Below are positions 53,619 through 62,301 of a stretch of 64,000 nt of DNA, piece after piece. The notes below the pieces were generated by a model. That model ran no database searches. It had not been told where the DNA came from and saw only the letters and a program-made list of their open reading frames with translations. The stretch's first letter is position 1; the number at the start of each line of letters is the position of its first letter. The position numbers and the translations under genes were made by a program. The DNA comes from Bacteroidota bacterium (GTDB lineage: Bacteria; Bacteroidota; Bacteroidia; B-17B0; Aurantibacillaceae), in NCBI GenBank assembly GCA_017303905.1, contig JAFLBH010000004.1, positions 124,001 to 188,000 on the forward strand. Direction: 5' to 3'.

Positions 53619-53741
53619 ATGAGCGAGCAAGAAGAGAAACCACCTATTTTAAAAACCTGGACCAATGTTTATGCATTGGTGATTGGTTCGTTAGTACTAA
53701 TTATTTTTTTACTCTACCTCTTTACACAATCTTATAAATGA
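53619..53741 (+). CDS. 40-residue single-helix membrane protein
   Basis: The frame from ATG 53619 encodes MSEQEEKPPILKTWTNVYAL followed by VIGSLVLIIFLLYLFTQSYK. It has one membrane helix with a short acidic cytoplasmic start. It begins one base after the PIG-L stop, and its TGA overlaps the symporter ATG (ATGA), so it is translationally coupled on both sides. It is probably a small accessory subunit of the symporter; small partners are known for some SSS transporters. It is below usual gene-finder length limits. Confidence 0.7.
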   Translation: MSEQEEKPPILKTWTNVYALVIGSLVLIIFLLYLFTQSYK

Positions 53742-55444
53742 GTTTAATCGATTGGTTAGTTTTAAGCATCACACTTTTATCCATCATAATTTATGGTGTA
53801 TGGAAAAGTCGTGGGGCAAAAAACATCGATGGGTATTTACTGGCAGACAGACAACTTCCCTGGTACCATGTGGGTTTATCGGTAATGGCCACGCAAGCCA
53901 GCGCCATTACATTTTTATCGGCACCCGGTCAAGGATACAGTGATGGCTTACGATTTGTGCAATTTTATTTTGGTTTGCCTTTAGCCATGGTGGTGTTATG
54001 CATTACGTTTATTCCCATTTTTCATAAACTCAATGTTTTTACGGCTTACGAATATTTAGAAAAACGTTTCGATAATAAAACACGCACACTCACCGCCTTT
54101 TTATTTTTGTTGCAGCGCGGATTATCAACGGGAATTACCATTTACGCACCGGCCATTATTTTATCGACCATTTTAAACATCGATATTACTTACACCATTA
54201 TCGCCAATGGATTTTTAGTAATCACCTATACCGTTTATGGCGGAACAAAAGCGGTTTCCTACACACAGTTTTTGCAAATGAGCATCATTTTTGCGGGATT
54301 GTTTTTAGCCGCATTCATGGTGGTGCATTTATTACCGGATAACGTAAGTTTTGGCGATGCCTTAACGATTAGCGGAAAAATGGGAAAGTTAAACGCCATT
54401 GATACCACATTTGATTTAAACAACCGTTATAATATTTGGTCGGGAATTATTGGTGGATTCTTTTTGCAACTCTCTTATTTCGGCACCGATCAATCGCAAG
54501 TAGGTCGCTATTTAACCGGAAGTTCCATTACACAAAGTCGTTTGGGATTAGTGATGAACGGCCTGATTAAAATTCCGATGCAGTTTTTTATTTTGCTTAT
54601 TGGTGTATTAGTATTTGCTTTCTATCAATTTAATGACGCGCCGGTTTTCTTCAATAAAGTGGAAGCCAACCGCATTGAAAACAGCGAATACAAAAACGAA
54701 TACCATGAACTTACGCAACAATATGCCAACGCGCATCAGGAAAAACAAAAAGAGTTACATGTATTGGTTGAAGCCATTCACAGCAAAGATGAAAACGCCA
54801 TAAATGCAGCGGGACTAAAAGTAAAAGAAGCCGATCAAAAAACAATTGCCATTCGGAATGAAGTCACCAAGCTGATGGAAAAAAACAATCCGAAAGCCGA
54901 TACCAACGATACCAATTACATCTTTCTCACCTTTGTAACGCAGCAGTTACCAGTAGGTATTGTAGGTTTACTCATCGCCATTATTTTTTTAGCCTCCATG
55001 GGATCAACTGCCAGCGGCTTAAATTCACTCGCTTCCACCACCGTGGTTGATTTTTACAAACGTCTCTATAAAAAAGAAGGCAGTGAACAGTTGTATTTAT
55101 CCGCCTCACGCATCGCCACAATTTTATGGGGCGTATTTTGCGTGATTGTTGCGATTTACGCCAGTAAACTGGGAAATTTAATTGAAGCCGTGAATATTTT
55201 AGGATCCTTGTTTTACGGCACCATACTTGGTATTTTTCTTGTAGCATTTTACATGAAAAACATTCAGGGTATTGCGGTGTTTTATGCCGCGCTGCTGGCC
55301 GAAGCATTTATCATTTATGCCTGGCTTATGGATTTAACCGCTTTCTTATGGCTCAATGTAATAGGTTGTGCCTTGGTGATGGGCATTGCTTTTATTCTTC
55401 AGATCATTCTCAATAAACGTACGCAAATAAAAAATCCCGCTTAA
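53738..55444 (+). CDS. Sodium:solute symporter (SSS family)
   Basis: The 568-residue inner-membrane protein has about 13 helices, with the SSS blocks GYLLADRQLPWYHVGLSVMATQASAITFLSAPGQGY, YGGTKAVSYTQFLQM and GFFLQLSYFGTDQSQVGRYLTG. It has an extra hydrophilic, coiled-coil-like insertion of about 90 residues (residues 298-390, with HELTQQYANAHQEKQKELHVLVEAI). The substrate is unknown; location downstream of a deacetylase suggests a sugar product. The stop lies in the terminator hairpin. Confidence 0.92.
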   Translation: MSLIDWLVLSITLLSIIIYGVWKSRGAKNIDGYLLADRQLPWYHVGLSVMATQASAITFLSAPGQGYSDGLRFVQFYFGLPLAMVVLCITFIPIFHKLNVFTAYEYLEKRFDNKTRTLTAFLFLLQRGLSTGITIYAPAIILSTILNIDITYTIIANGFLVITYTVYGGTKAVSYTQFLQMSIIFAGLFLAAFMVVHLLPDNVSFGDALTISGKMGKLNAIDTTFDLNNRYNIWSGIIGGFFLQLSYFGTDQSQVGRYLTGSSITQSRLGLVMNGLIKIPMQFFILLIGVLVFAFYQFNDAPVFFNKVEANRIENSEYKNEYHELTQQYANAHQEKQKELHVLVEAIHSKDENAINAAGLKVKEADQKTIAIRNEVTKLMEKNNPKADTNDTNYIFLTFVTQQLPVGIVGLLIAIIFLASMGSTASGLNSLASTTVVDFYKRLYKKEGSEQLYLSASRIATILWGVFCVIVAIYASKLGNLIEAVNILGSLFYGTILGIFLVAFYMKNIQGIAVFYAALLAEAFIIYAWLMDLTAFLWLNVIGCALVMGIAFILQIILNKRTQIKNPA

Positions 55445-55461
55445 AGGCGGGATTCTTTTTT
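55433..55461 (+). terminator. Terminator hairpin spanning the SSS stop codon
   Basis: AATCCCGC (55433-55440) and GCGGGATT (55447-55454) form an 8-bp perfect stem. The symporter stop TAA lies in the loop. CTTTTTT follows on the plus strand, and the minus strand has a T-rich tail too, so it can serve the convergent DUF2911 gene. Confidence 0.85.
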
Positions 55462-55473
55462 AATTGTTTGAGA

Positions 55474-56328
55474 TTATTTTTTACAATCTGCAATGATTTT
55501 TTCGGCTTGCTTTACATAAGCGTCATCCTGATCAGCAGCTGCTAATGTTTTAGCTTGCTCTGCAGTTACCGCTGCACCTTTTAAATCTTTTGCTTTGTAC
55601 TGAATTTTTGCTTTTAATAAAACTACCCAATAGGCCTTAGGATTGTTAGCAATCGCTTTATCAACCCACTCCCCTGCTAATTTTAAATCCTTATCGTTTT
55701 CATAGTAATAAGATGCAGCGGCAAAGTACGGACGATTATCTTTAATGATCGTGTTCTCAATCGTCTTCATGATTTTGCTGTCGATTTCAGCGGTTACTTT
55801 AAATGCTACGCGTGTTTTTTCCCACACTAATTCGATAACAGCAGTATTTGCAGTCATTTCCGCTACATTGATAGCGAAAGTTTCTACTTTTTCAGTTAAA
55901 GCACTTGGCTTCACTGTGATTTTTAAAACTTCATTTTCTTTTTTGTAATTCGCTACATCACCACCTAAGGTTAAATCTTTATAGAACATTAAATCCCAGC
56001 TGTCTTTGTTAGGAACAGAATACAACGCGTAAGTTCCGGCTTTTAAATCCATACCTTCTACTTTTACATCTTCACCAAATGTAATTTTTGTAGATGAATT
56101 AGCACCGGTGCGCCATACTTTTCCGAAAGGCACTACATCACCGTAAACCACACGACCTTTCGCACTCGGACGAGAATACTCAATCGTAATATCCGATAAC
56201 GCAAAAGCTTGTTTTAATGTTTGTAAAGGACTTGGAGCCGGTGTTTTTAATTGCGCGTTTACTGATGTTGTAGTCATTACCGCGATGGCCAATGCTCCTG
56301 TTAATGTTTTGAATTTGTTGAATAGCAT
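55474..56328 (-). CDS. DUF2911 protein
   Basis: The 284-residue protein has a signal peptide (MLFNKFKTLTGALAIAVMTTTSVNAQ) and the DUF2911 signature PSPLQTLKQAFALSDITIEYSRPSAKGRVVYGDVVPFGKVWRTGANSSTKITF, then LKAGTYALYSVPNKDSWDLMFYKDL. A C-terminal TPR-like part (YYYENDKDLKLAGEWVDKAIANNPKAYWVVLLKAKIQYKAKDLKGA) follows. It is probably periplasmic. Function of the family is not established. A good promoter is at 56379-56411. Confidence 0.9.
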   Translation of the reverse strand: MLFNKFKTLTGALAIAVMTTTSVNAQLKTPAPSPLQTLKQAFALSDITIEYSRPSAKGRVVYGDVVPFGKVWRTGANSSTKITFGEDVKVEGMDLKAGTYALYSVPNKDSWDLMFYKDLTLGGDVANYKKENEVLKITVKPSALTEKVETFAINVAEMTANTAVIELVWEKTRVAFKVTAEIDSKIMKTIENTIIKDNRPYFAAASYYYENDKDLKLAGEWVDKAIANNPKAYWVVLLKAKIQYKAKDLKGAAVTAEQAKTLAAADQDDAYVKQAEKIIADCKK

Positions 56329-56378
56329 AATTTATTTTTTAGGTTTTGTTTATAACAATTAAATGAATTGATTGTTTT

Positions 56379-56411
56379 CAAAGATAGAAAATTAGTGCTA
56401 AATAAATCAAA
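56379..56411 (-). promoter_or_regulatory. Promoter of the DUF2911 gene
   Basis: On the minus strand TTTG (56408-56411), a 21-base spacer and TATCTTTG (56379-56386) fit the Bacteroidota consensus. The leader would be about 45 bases. Confidence 0.6.
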
Positions 56412-56419
56412 TGTTAAAA

Positions 56420-58324
56420 TTAAGCTAAACGCAGGTGGCGTTGCTCATTCATTTTTACTTTCCCGTCTTCCAACAACTTATTGAGTGCCATTACCCACAC
56501 TTCATCATTGTATTTCATTAATTTTTCTTTGAGCTGATCGATATGTAAAGTTTGGTCCGATAAATGATGCAGGATTTCTGTTTCAATGGCTTTAGATGGC
56601 GGATTTTTCTTTTGCGCTATACACACATCACAATAACCGCAAGCATCTCCGCTTAACTCATTAAAATAATTAAGCAAAAAAGTTTGGCGACAAATTTCTT
56701 TTTGATTCGCGTACTCAATGACTTTATTCATTTTCTCACGGAATCGCTCTTTTAAAAACGTGTAATGACTTAAATTAAATTCAACATGCTTAGCATTAAT
56801 CCGGTTTTGAAGGAAAATTAATTTCGGTAATTCACTTTGCTTGATGTAGGAGAGTATTTCCTGACTATGCAAAAATTCGAGCTGCTCTGTAACAAATTGA
56901 ATGGTGTTTTTGATTCTGTACGCAATGTCCTTTTCGTTGATGTAGGTATACTGCTCTAAAATTCCGCCATACCCGCGCATCAAGGCTTTGAGCACCGGCT
57001 CATACTTCGGGAATTTTACCTGATAATTATACAAATCTTCTTTACCTGCAGTGATGTGTACTTTTCCCGGTTCGTAACCCGCGTCGATTAAAGAAACATA
57101 ATTTTCCTTCTCTAAAAATTTTAAACTGTTATATAAAGTAACCGCATTTAAATTATAGAGTTTACAAATTTCATCAATATTAAAATCCACACTCAAACCG
57201 GAGCCCGTTCCAACGGCAATCTGATAATAATTACAAACCGCATTGTAACAATTACGAATCATTTCCTGCTCTGGAAACGACAATTCCATGTGTTCTTTTA
57301 ATTGTTCTTCATCGCGCTTCGTGTACAACAATACAGCATAAGCCGTTTTTCCGTCACGTCCACCTCTTCCTGCTTCCTGAAAATACGATTCCAAACTATC
57401 CGTTAAATCTAAGTTCACCACAAAACGCACATCCGGTTTATCAATACCCATTCCGAATGCATTCGTAGCAACCATTACCTGAAATTTATTATTAATCCAT
57501 GCTTCCTGCTTTTCGGAGCGAACCGAATTTTTAATTCCCGCGTGATAGAAATCGGCTTTAACATTAAATTTATTTAATACGGCGGCTATTTGCTCGGTAC
57601 GTTTTCTGTTTTTTACATACACAATGCCACTGCCACCCACATTATGTATAATTTTTAAGAGACGCTCTGTTTTATTTTCTTCCAACTGCACAATGTAACG
57701 CAAATTAGGTCGCGCAAACGATTGACGAAACACTTTTGCATTAGGAATTTCCAACTTCTGCAAAATATCTTCCTGCACTTCTTTCGTAGCACTCGCTGTT
57801 ACCGCTATGATATTTATATCCCTGAAATAATCTTTTACTTTGGCAATCTGCATGTAACTCGGACGGAAATCATAACCCCATTGAGAAATACAATGCGCTT
57901 CATCTACCGCGATTAAAGTGATGGGTAAATACGAAAGCTTCATGCGGAAATCTTCATTCTCCAGGCGCTCCGGTGATACATACAAAAACTGTACATGTCC
58001 TAATGCAGCGTTGGTTAAAGCAATTTCAATTTCCTTGTAATTCATGGCTGAACTAATCGCCACAGCGGAGATGCCTTTCTTCTTCAAGCCTCTCACCTGA
58101 TCATTCATTAAAGCAATGAGCGGCGAAATCACTAATGTTGTGCCGCCCATAACTAAACCGGGTAACTGATAGCACAACGATTTTCCTCCACCGGTTGGCA
58201 ATAAAGCCAATGTGTTTTGCTTTTTAACTACCGAGCTTACAATTTCTTCCTGTAAGGGACGAAAAGCGTCGAAGCCCCAGTATTTTTTTAATAAGGTGTG
58301 AATATTTGCTCTTAAATCTTCGAT
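56420..58324 (-). CDS. recQ: ATP-dependent DNA helicase RecQ, unusual start
   Basis: The product has RecQ motifs: the N-terminal LLKKYWGFDAFRPLQEEIV (motif 0), LLPTGGGKSLCYQLP, VDEAHCISQWGYDFRPSY, VTASATKEVQEDI, GGSGIVYVKNRKRTE, VATNAFGMGIDKPDVRFV and QEAGRGGRDG. The zinc cluster is C-RQTFLLNYFNE-L-SGDACGYCDVC, and a winged-helix-like tail ends it; no HRDC domain is seen. The 38 codons before TTG 58210 encode motif 0 in frame but contain no ATG, GTG or TTG. The frame is open back to a TAG near 58336. The nearest plausible start is ATC at 58324 (or ATT at 58303), immediately after a -7 box TAGCTTTG (58329-58336). 634 residues if so. Confidence 0.9.
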   Translation of the reverse strand: MEDLRANIHTLLKKYWGFDAFRPLQEEIVSSVVKKQNTLALLPTGGGKSLCYQLPGLVMGGTTLVISPLIALMNDQVRGLKKKGISAVAISSAMNYKEIEIALTNAALGHVQFLYVSPERLENEDFRMKLSYLPITLIAVDEAHCISQWGYDFRPSYMQIAKVKDYFRDINIIAVTASATKEVQEDILQKLEIPNAKVFRQSFARPNLRYIVQLEENKTERLLKIIHNVGGSGIVYVKNRKRTEQIAAVLNKFNVKADFYHAGIKNSVRSEKQEAWINNKFQVMVATNAFGMGIDKPDVRFVVNLDLTDSLESYFQEAGRGGRDGKTAYAVLLYTKRDEEQLKEHMELSFPEQEMIRNCYNAVCNYYQIAVGTGSGLSVDFNIDEICKLYNLNAVTLYNSLKFLEKENYVSLIDAGYEPGKVHITAGKEDLYNYQVKFPKYEPVLKALMRGYGGILEQYTYINEKDIAYRIKNTIQFVTEQLEFLHSQEILSYIKQSELPKLIFLQNRINAKHVEFNLSHYTFLKERFREKMNKVIEYANQKEICRQTFLLNYFNELSGDACGYCDVCIAQKKNPPSKAIETEILHHLSDQTLHIDQLKEKLMKYNDEVWVMALNKLLEDGKVKMNEQRHLRLA

Positions 58325-58386
58325 GTAACAAAGCTAAGAATTTAATTTTTGGCAGATGTAGTTTGATAAATAACCCTCCTCGCCCG

Positions 58387-58512
58387 AACCCCCTCGCCCT
58401 GCGGGCACTCCCCCTTCGCAGGGAGAGAAGCTATCCGTTGCTAAAAATGCAAACATACCACGACTGATTTCTCCCCTGCTAAGGGGAGATGTCACGCAGT
58501 GACAGAGGGGTT
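58387..58512 (+). mobile_element. MITE-like repeat, short form (copy 1)
   Basis: A 126-bp element from AACCCCCTCGCCC to AGAGGGGTT. The B arm contains the hairpin around CTCCCCCTTCGCAGGGAG. The A arm (TTCTCCCCTGCTAAGGGGAG and a GTCACGCAGTGAC hairpin) lies next to it, with the joint words GTTGCTAAAAATGC and CATACCACGACTGATTT. It is the reverse orientation of 15738-15865. Confidence 0.75.
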
Positions 58513-58543
58513 TAAATCCTAAATTAAATTCTGCTTGTTATAT

Positions 58544-58732
58544 AACCCCCTCCCGCTACGCGGACTCCCCCTTCGCAGGGGGAGAAGCTGTCCGTCGCTA
58601 AAGATGCTTAATCATACCACGAAAAAATTCTCCCCTTATAAGAATAGCTGCTTTTAATTACTAACAATGCACATTCATACCACGACTGATTTCTCCCCTG
58701 CTAAGGGGAGATGTCCGAAGGACAGAGGGGTT
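58544..58732 (+). mobile_element. MITE-like repeat, long form (copy 2)
   Basis: A 189-bp element with the same arms as copy 1 but with an extra internal block of about 60 bases (TTAATCATACCACG..., then CTTATAAGAATAGCTGCTTT and TAATTACTAACAATGC). The A-arm end carries the CGAAGGAC variant. Confidence 0.75.
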
Positions 58733-58773
58733 ATTTGAATGAGTAGTTTAATTAAAAAAAATATTCAAGTTAT

Positions 58774-58965
58774 AACCCTCTCGCCCTGCGGGCACTCCCC
58801 CTTCGCAGGGGGAGAAACTGTCCGTTGCTAAAGATGCTTAATCATACCACGAAAAAACTCTCCCCCTTATAAGAATAGCTGCTTTTAATTACTAACAATG
58901 CGCATTCATACCGCGACTGATTTCTCCCCTGCTAAGGGGAGATGTCACGCAGTGACAGAGGGGTT
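58774..58965 (+). mobile_element. MITE-like repeat, long form (copy 3)
   Basis: A 192-bp element almost identical to copy 2, including the internal block, but with the ACGCAGTGAC variant in the A arm. The rest of the 58325-59056 gap consists of short A/T-rich spacers between the three copies. Confidence 0.75.
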
Positions 58966-59056
58966 TATCTACCATAAGAGTTAATAGCAGGAATTTTGCA
59001 TAAAAAACAATGGTTTAAATAATAATATCTCCTTATTTTCGTTAATTCCAAAAACT

Positions 59057-61564
59057 GTGATATTGCTCCGCATAAATAAAGCCCTTTTCTGTCTGTTTCT
59101 GATTAGCCTCATAGGCTTTTTGAAAGCACAAACCGGAACGGTAAGCGGTATCGTTAAAACGAACGATGGCGAACCTATTGAAGGCATCACCATCGCCATT
59201 TTAGAAGACGGTAAAAACACCACCATCTCTGATGCCAAGGGTTTTTATAAACTGGAGGTAGCAAGCAATACCGATTTAACCATCGCTTTCTATAACATCA
59301 ATTTCAAACAAATCAACCATAAGATTAATGTAAAGCCCGGCGAAAATCTCACTTACTCCCCTACACTACAATTTAAAAACGAAATGACCACCGTAACTGT
59401 AGTTGGAGAAAACCGTGTGCAGGAAATTACGCGCATCGACCCGAAATTATTTTACCAATTACCTACTGCCGGCGGTAGCATCGAAGATTTAATTAAAACC
59501 CAAATGGGTGTAAGCAGCAATAACGAATTAAGCAGCAGCTATTCGGTGCGCGGCGGAAATTTCGACGAGAACCTGGTTTACGTTAATGATATTGAAGTAT
59601 ACCGTCCGTTTTTGGTGCGCAGCGGACAACAGGAAGGATTGAGTTTCGCGAATCCGGATATGGTGAGCAATATTAATTTCTCGGCAGGTGGATTTGAAGC
59701 GAAGTACGGTGATAAGATGTCATCGGTGCTGGATATAACGTACCGCAAACCTACGAAATTCGGTGGCTCAGCTTCCGGAAGTTTATTGGGTGGAGGTTTA
59801 CACCTCGAAGGAATTTCCAAAAACAGATTAGTGGCTTGGTCGATTGGCTCGCGTTACCGCAGCAATGCTTACATTCTAAAAAGCATCGACACCAAAGGTG
59901 AATACCGTCCGCGTTTTTACGATATACAATCCTTCTTCACTTTTAACATCAATCCCAAACTAACGGTCGAGTGGCTTACCAATGTCGCCAACAATCAATA
60001 CTTAGTGATACCTGCTAACCGCGAAACCACTTTTGGAACCGTGAACAACGCCGTAAGCTTTAAAGTGTATTTCGACGGACGTGAAGTGATGCAATACAAC
60101 ACCTATATGACCGGTGTTTCTACTACTTATCTTCCCAACAAAACCCTCAAATTAAAACTCATTGCTTCGGGTTACAGAACCAAAGAAGAAGAATTGTACA
60201 CGGTGCAAGGACAATATTACATTGATCAATTGGAAGCGGATTTCGGGCAGGATGATTTCGGGCAGGTAGCTTTTAACCGCGGGATTGGAACATTTATTAA
60301 TAACGGTCGTAATACACTGGAAGCGCAAGTGTACACCATCGAACACAAAGGCACCAAATATTTAAAAAAGAACAACGAATTTTTGTGGGGCGTACGTTAT
60401 CAGCAGGAATTCATTCAAGATAAACTCAGCGAATGGAAAATGATTGACTCGGCAGATTATGTGAATCCGTATAGTCCAACCGAAATTAATTTAACGGATG
60501 TATACAAAAGCAAAATCAACATCAACAGCAGCCGTGTGATGGAATACATCGAGTACATTCACAATAAAACATTCCGCGATTCCTCTACCCTCACCTTCAC
60601 CGGCGGTGTGCGCGGAAATTACTGGACACTTAATAATCAATTTGTGGTTTCGCCTCGCGTAACCTTAGCTTACAAACCAAATTGGAAACGTGATTTCATT
60701 TTCAAGTTATCGGGAGGTTATTATTATCAGCCGCCGTTTTACCGTGAGCTGCGCGGACTCGACGGAACACTCAATACCAATTTAAAAGCTCAGCAATCCA
60801 TTCACGTGGTGTTAAGCAGCGATTACAATTTCTCGGCGTGGCGTCGTCCGTTTAAATTCATGGTAGCGGCGTATTTTAAAGATTTGAGGAATTTAGTAAC
60901 GTATGAAATCGACAATGTGCGCGTGCGTTATTTCGCCAATAACAACACCAGAGGTTACGCAACAGGTATCGACTTCCGTGTGAACGGTGAATTTGTAAAA
61001 GGCGTAGAAAGCTGGGCTTCCTTAGGATTTTTAAGAACCTATGAATACTCCAAAGACAATATTCATTACAAGTATTACAACAAAGAGGGAGAAGAAATTG
61101 TAAAAGGCTACAGCTTCGATCAGGTGGCAGTTGACAGTACTAAAATTGATCCGGGATTTATTCCACGCCCGACAGACCAATTAGCCACCTTCAGTTTATT
61201 CTTCCAGGATTATTTACCAAAGTATCCCGCATTAAAAATGAATTTGAATTTAATTTTCGGCAGTGGTTTACCTTTTGGTCCGCCTAACCATTTACGTTAC
61301 CAGCAAATTTTCAGAATGCCGCCTTACCGACGTGTAGACGTAGGTTTTGCTTACAACATTTTAAAAGAAGACAGAGAGTTTAAAACCAAAAACTTTATGA
61401 ACCACGTAAAATCCATGTGGTTGAATGTAGAAGTATTGAACTTACTTGGTGTGAACAACACTGTTTCTTATACCTGGGTGAAAGACGTCACTGCGCGCCA
61501 GTATGCTGTGCCGAATTACCTCACCAACCGCATGCTCAATGTGAAATTACAGGTGAGATTTTAA
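59057..61564 (+). CDS. TonB-dependent outer membrane receptor
   Basis: The 835-residue protein has a signal peptide (NKALFCLFLISLIGFLKAQ), a carboxypeptidase-regulatory-like beta-sandwich (TGTVSGIVKTNDGEPIEGITIAI... AKGFYKLEVASNTDLTIAFYN) and a plug domain (YQLPTAGGSIEDLIKTQMGVSSNNELSSSYSVRGGNFDENLVYVNDIEVYRPFL). The barrel ends in LNVKLQVRF. No SusD partner is adjacent. It imports an unknown substrate using TonB energy. The start is GTG at 59057 (or TTG at 59063); no ATG fits. It follows the MITE cluster. Confidence 0.9.
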   Translation: MILLRINKALFCLFLISLIGFLKAQTGTVSGIVKTNDGEPIEGITIAILEDGKNTTISDAKGFYKLEVASNTDLTIAFYNINFKQINHKINVKPGENLTYSPTLQFKNEMTTVTVVGENRVQEITRIDPKLFYQLPTAGGSIEDLIKTQMGVSSNNELSSSYSVRGGNFDENLVYVNDIEVYRPFLVRSGQQEGLSFANPDMVSNINFSAGGFEAKYGDKMSSVLDITYRKPTKFGGSASGSLLGGGLHLEGISKNRLVAWSIGSRYRSNAYILKSIDTKGEYRPRFYDIQSFFTFNINPKLTVEWLTNVANNQYLVIPANRETTFGTVNNAVSFKVYFDGREVMQYNTYMTGVSTTYLPNKTLKLKLIASGYRTKEEELYTVQGQYYIDQLEADFGQDDFGQVAFNRGIGTFINNGRNTLEAQVYTIEHKGTKYLKKNNEFLWGVRYQQEFIQDKLSEWKMIDSADYVNPYSPTEINLTDVYKSKININSSRVMEYIEYIHNKTFRDSSTLTFTGGVRGNYWTLNNQFVVSPRVTLAYKPNWKRDFIFKLSGGYYYQPPFYRELRGLDGTLNTNLKAQQSIHVVLSSDYNFSAWRRPFKFMVAAYFKDLRNLVTYEIDNVRVRYFANNNTRGYATGIDFRVNGEFVKGVESWASLGFLRTYEYSKDNIHYKYYNKEGEEIVKGYSFDQVAVDSTKIDPGFIPRPTDQLATFSLFFQDYLPKYPALKMNLNLIFGSGLPFGPPNHLRYQQIFRMPPYRRVDVGFAYNILKEDREFKTKNFMNHVKSMWLNVEVLNLLGVNNTVSYTWVKDVTARQYAVPNYLTNRMLNVKLQVRF

Positions 61565-61602
61565 AGATTGACAATAGCCCTGCTTTTTCGTAACTTTAAA
61601 AC

Positions 61603-62067
61603 ATGAAAGAGTACAGCCCTTTTGTTATTAATCAGTTTACAAAGCATGTATTGAATGATACTGCTGCCAGCAATTGGCTCATTGAAAACAATTACAAAGA
61701 ACTCATTGCTACCTTAGACGCGGTGCGCGACGATAAGCATGCCTTTAAATATTTGATTGACGGCAAATTTTTTGAACTCGCCGCTTTTGTGAATACTATT
61801 TGGGAAGACAGCAAAGCCTTTAAATTTTTAATAGACAATAAATATTTTGATTGGGCCGCTTGTGCCAATATCATTAACGGTGATGAAAAAGCCGAACAAG
61901 CTTTATTGAAATACAACAAAAAACATTTTGTGCAATTAGCGCACGCCATACAAGGACGCATACGCGAAGACGGCGACAGAAACGTGAGCCCGTGGGGTGT
62001 GATGCAAAACATGTTGAACTTTAAAAAGGCCTTTGAGAAAGACCCTGAAGACAAAAAGAAAAAGTAA
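61603..62067 (+). CDS. Helical repeat protein with a 25-residue period
   Basis: The 154-residue cytoplasmic protein contains tandem helices with an exact 25-residue period: ASNWLIENNYKELIATLDAV, AFKYLIDGKFFELAAFVNTI, AFKFLIDNKYFDWAACANII and a degenerate fourth AEQALLKYNKKHFVQLAHAI. Each begins with A..(W/Y/F)L(I/L) and ends with an acidic turn. I recognise no named family. It is translationally coupled (TAATG) to the 76-residue gene downstream. Confidence 0.75.
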   Translation: MKEYSPFVINQFTKHVLNDTAASNWLIENNYKELIATLDAVRDDKHAFKYLIDGKFFELAAFVNTIWEDSKAFKFLIDNKYFDWAACANIINGDEKAEQALLKYNKKHFVQLAHAIQGRIREDGDRNVSPWGVMQNMLNFKKAFEKDPEDKKKK

Positions 62068-62297
62068 TGAGAATCATCGATACCATCCCGCACCCCAGCA
62101 TTACCATTAGCATCTTTCAAATGAACGATAAGTTTATTGTGAAATTTGAAGCCGGCCCCATGGAGCAGGCTTTTAAATTTGATAGCGCGGATATAAAAAG
62201 CTTAGAAGGTGTAAAAGCCATCATTAACCCCGACTTCATTGAAACCGTTAGAAAACGTTTTAATGAAATGTATTTGCAGATGAGGGGGACGAAATAG
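62067..62297 (+). CDS. Small protein of unknown function
   Basis: The 76-residue protein (MRIIDTIPHPSITISIFQMN ... KFIVKFEAGPMEQAFKFDSADIKSLEGVKAIINPDFIETVRKRFNEMY) has an alpha/beta pattern without signal peptide. Its ATG overlaps the preceding stop by one base, so it is coupled to the repeat protein and probably works with it. The gene is convergent with the RelA/SpoT-domain gene, 4 bases away. Confidence 0.75.
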   Translation: MRIIDTIPHPSITISIFQMNDKFIVKFEAGPMEQAFKFDSADIKSLEGVKAIINPDFIETVRKRFNEMYLQMRGTK

Positions 62298-62301
62298 AAT
62301 A

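Noticed and set aside
58387-58965. CRISPR array
   Set aside because: The repeated units are 126-192 bp with inverted ends and irregular spacing, unlike short direct repeats with uniform spacers, and no cas genes are present.
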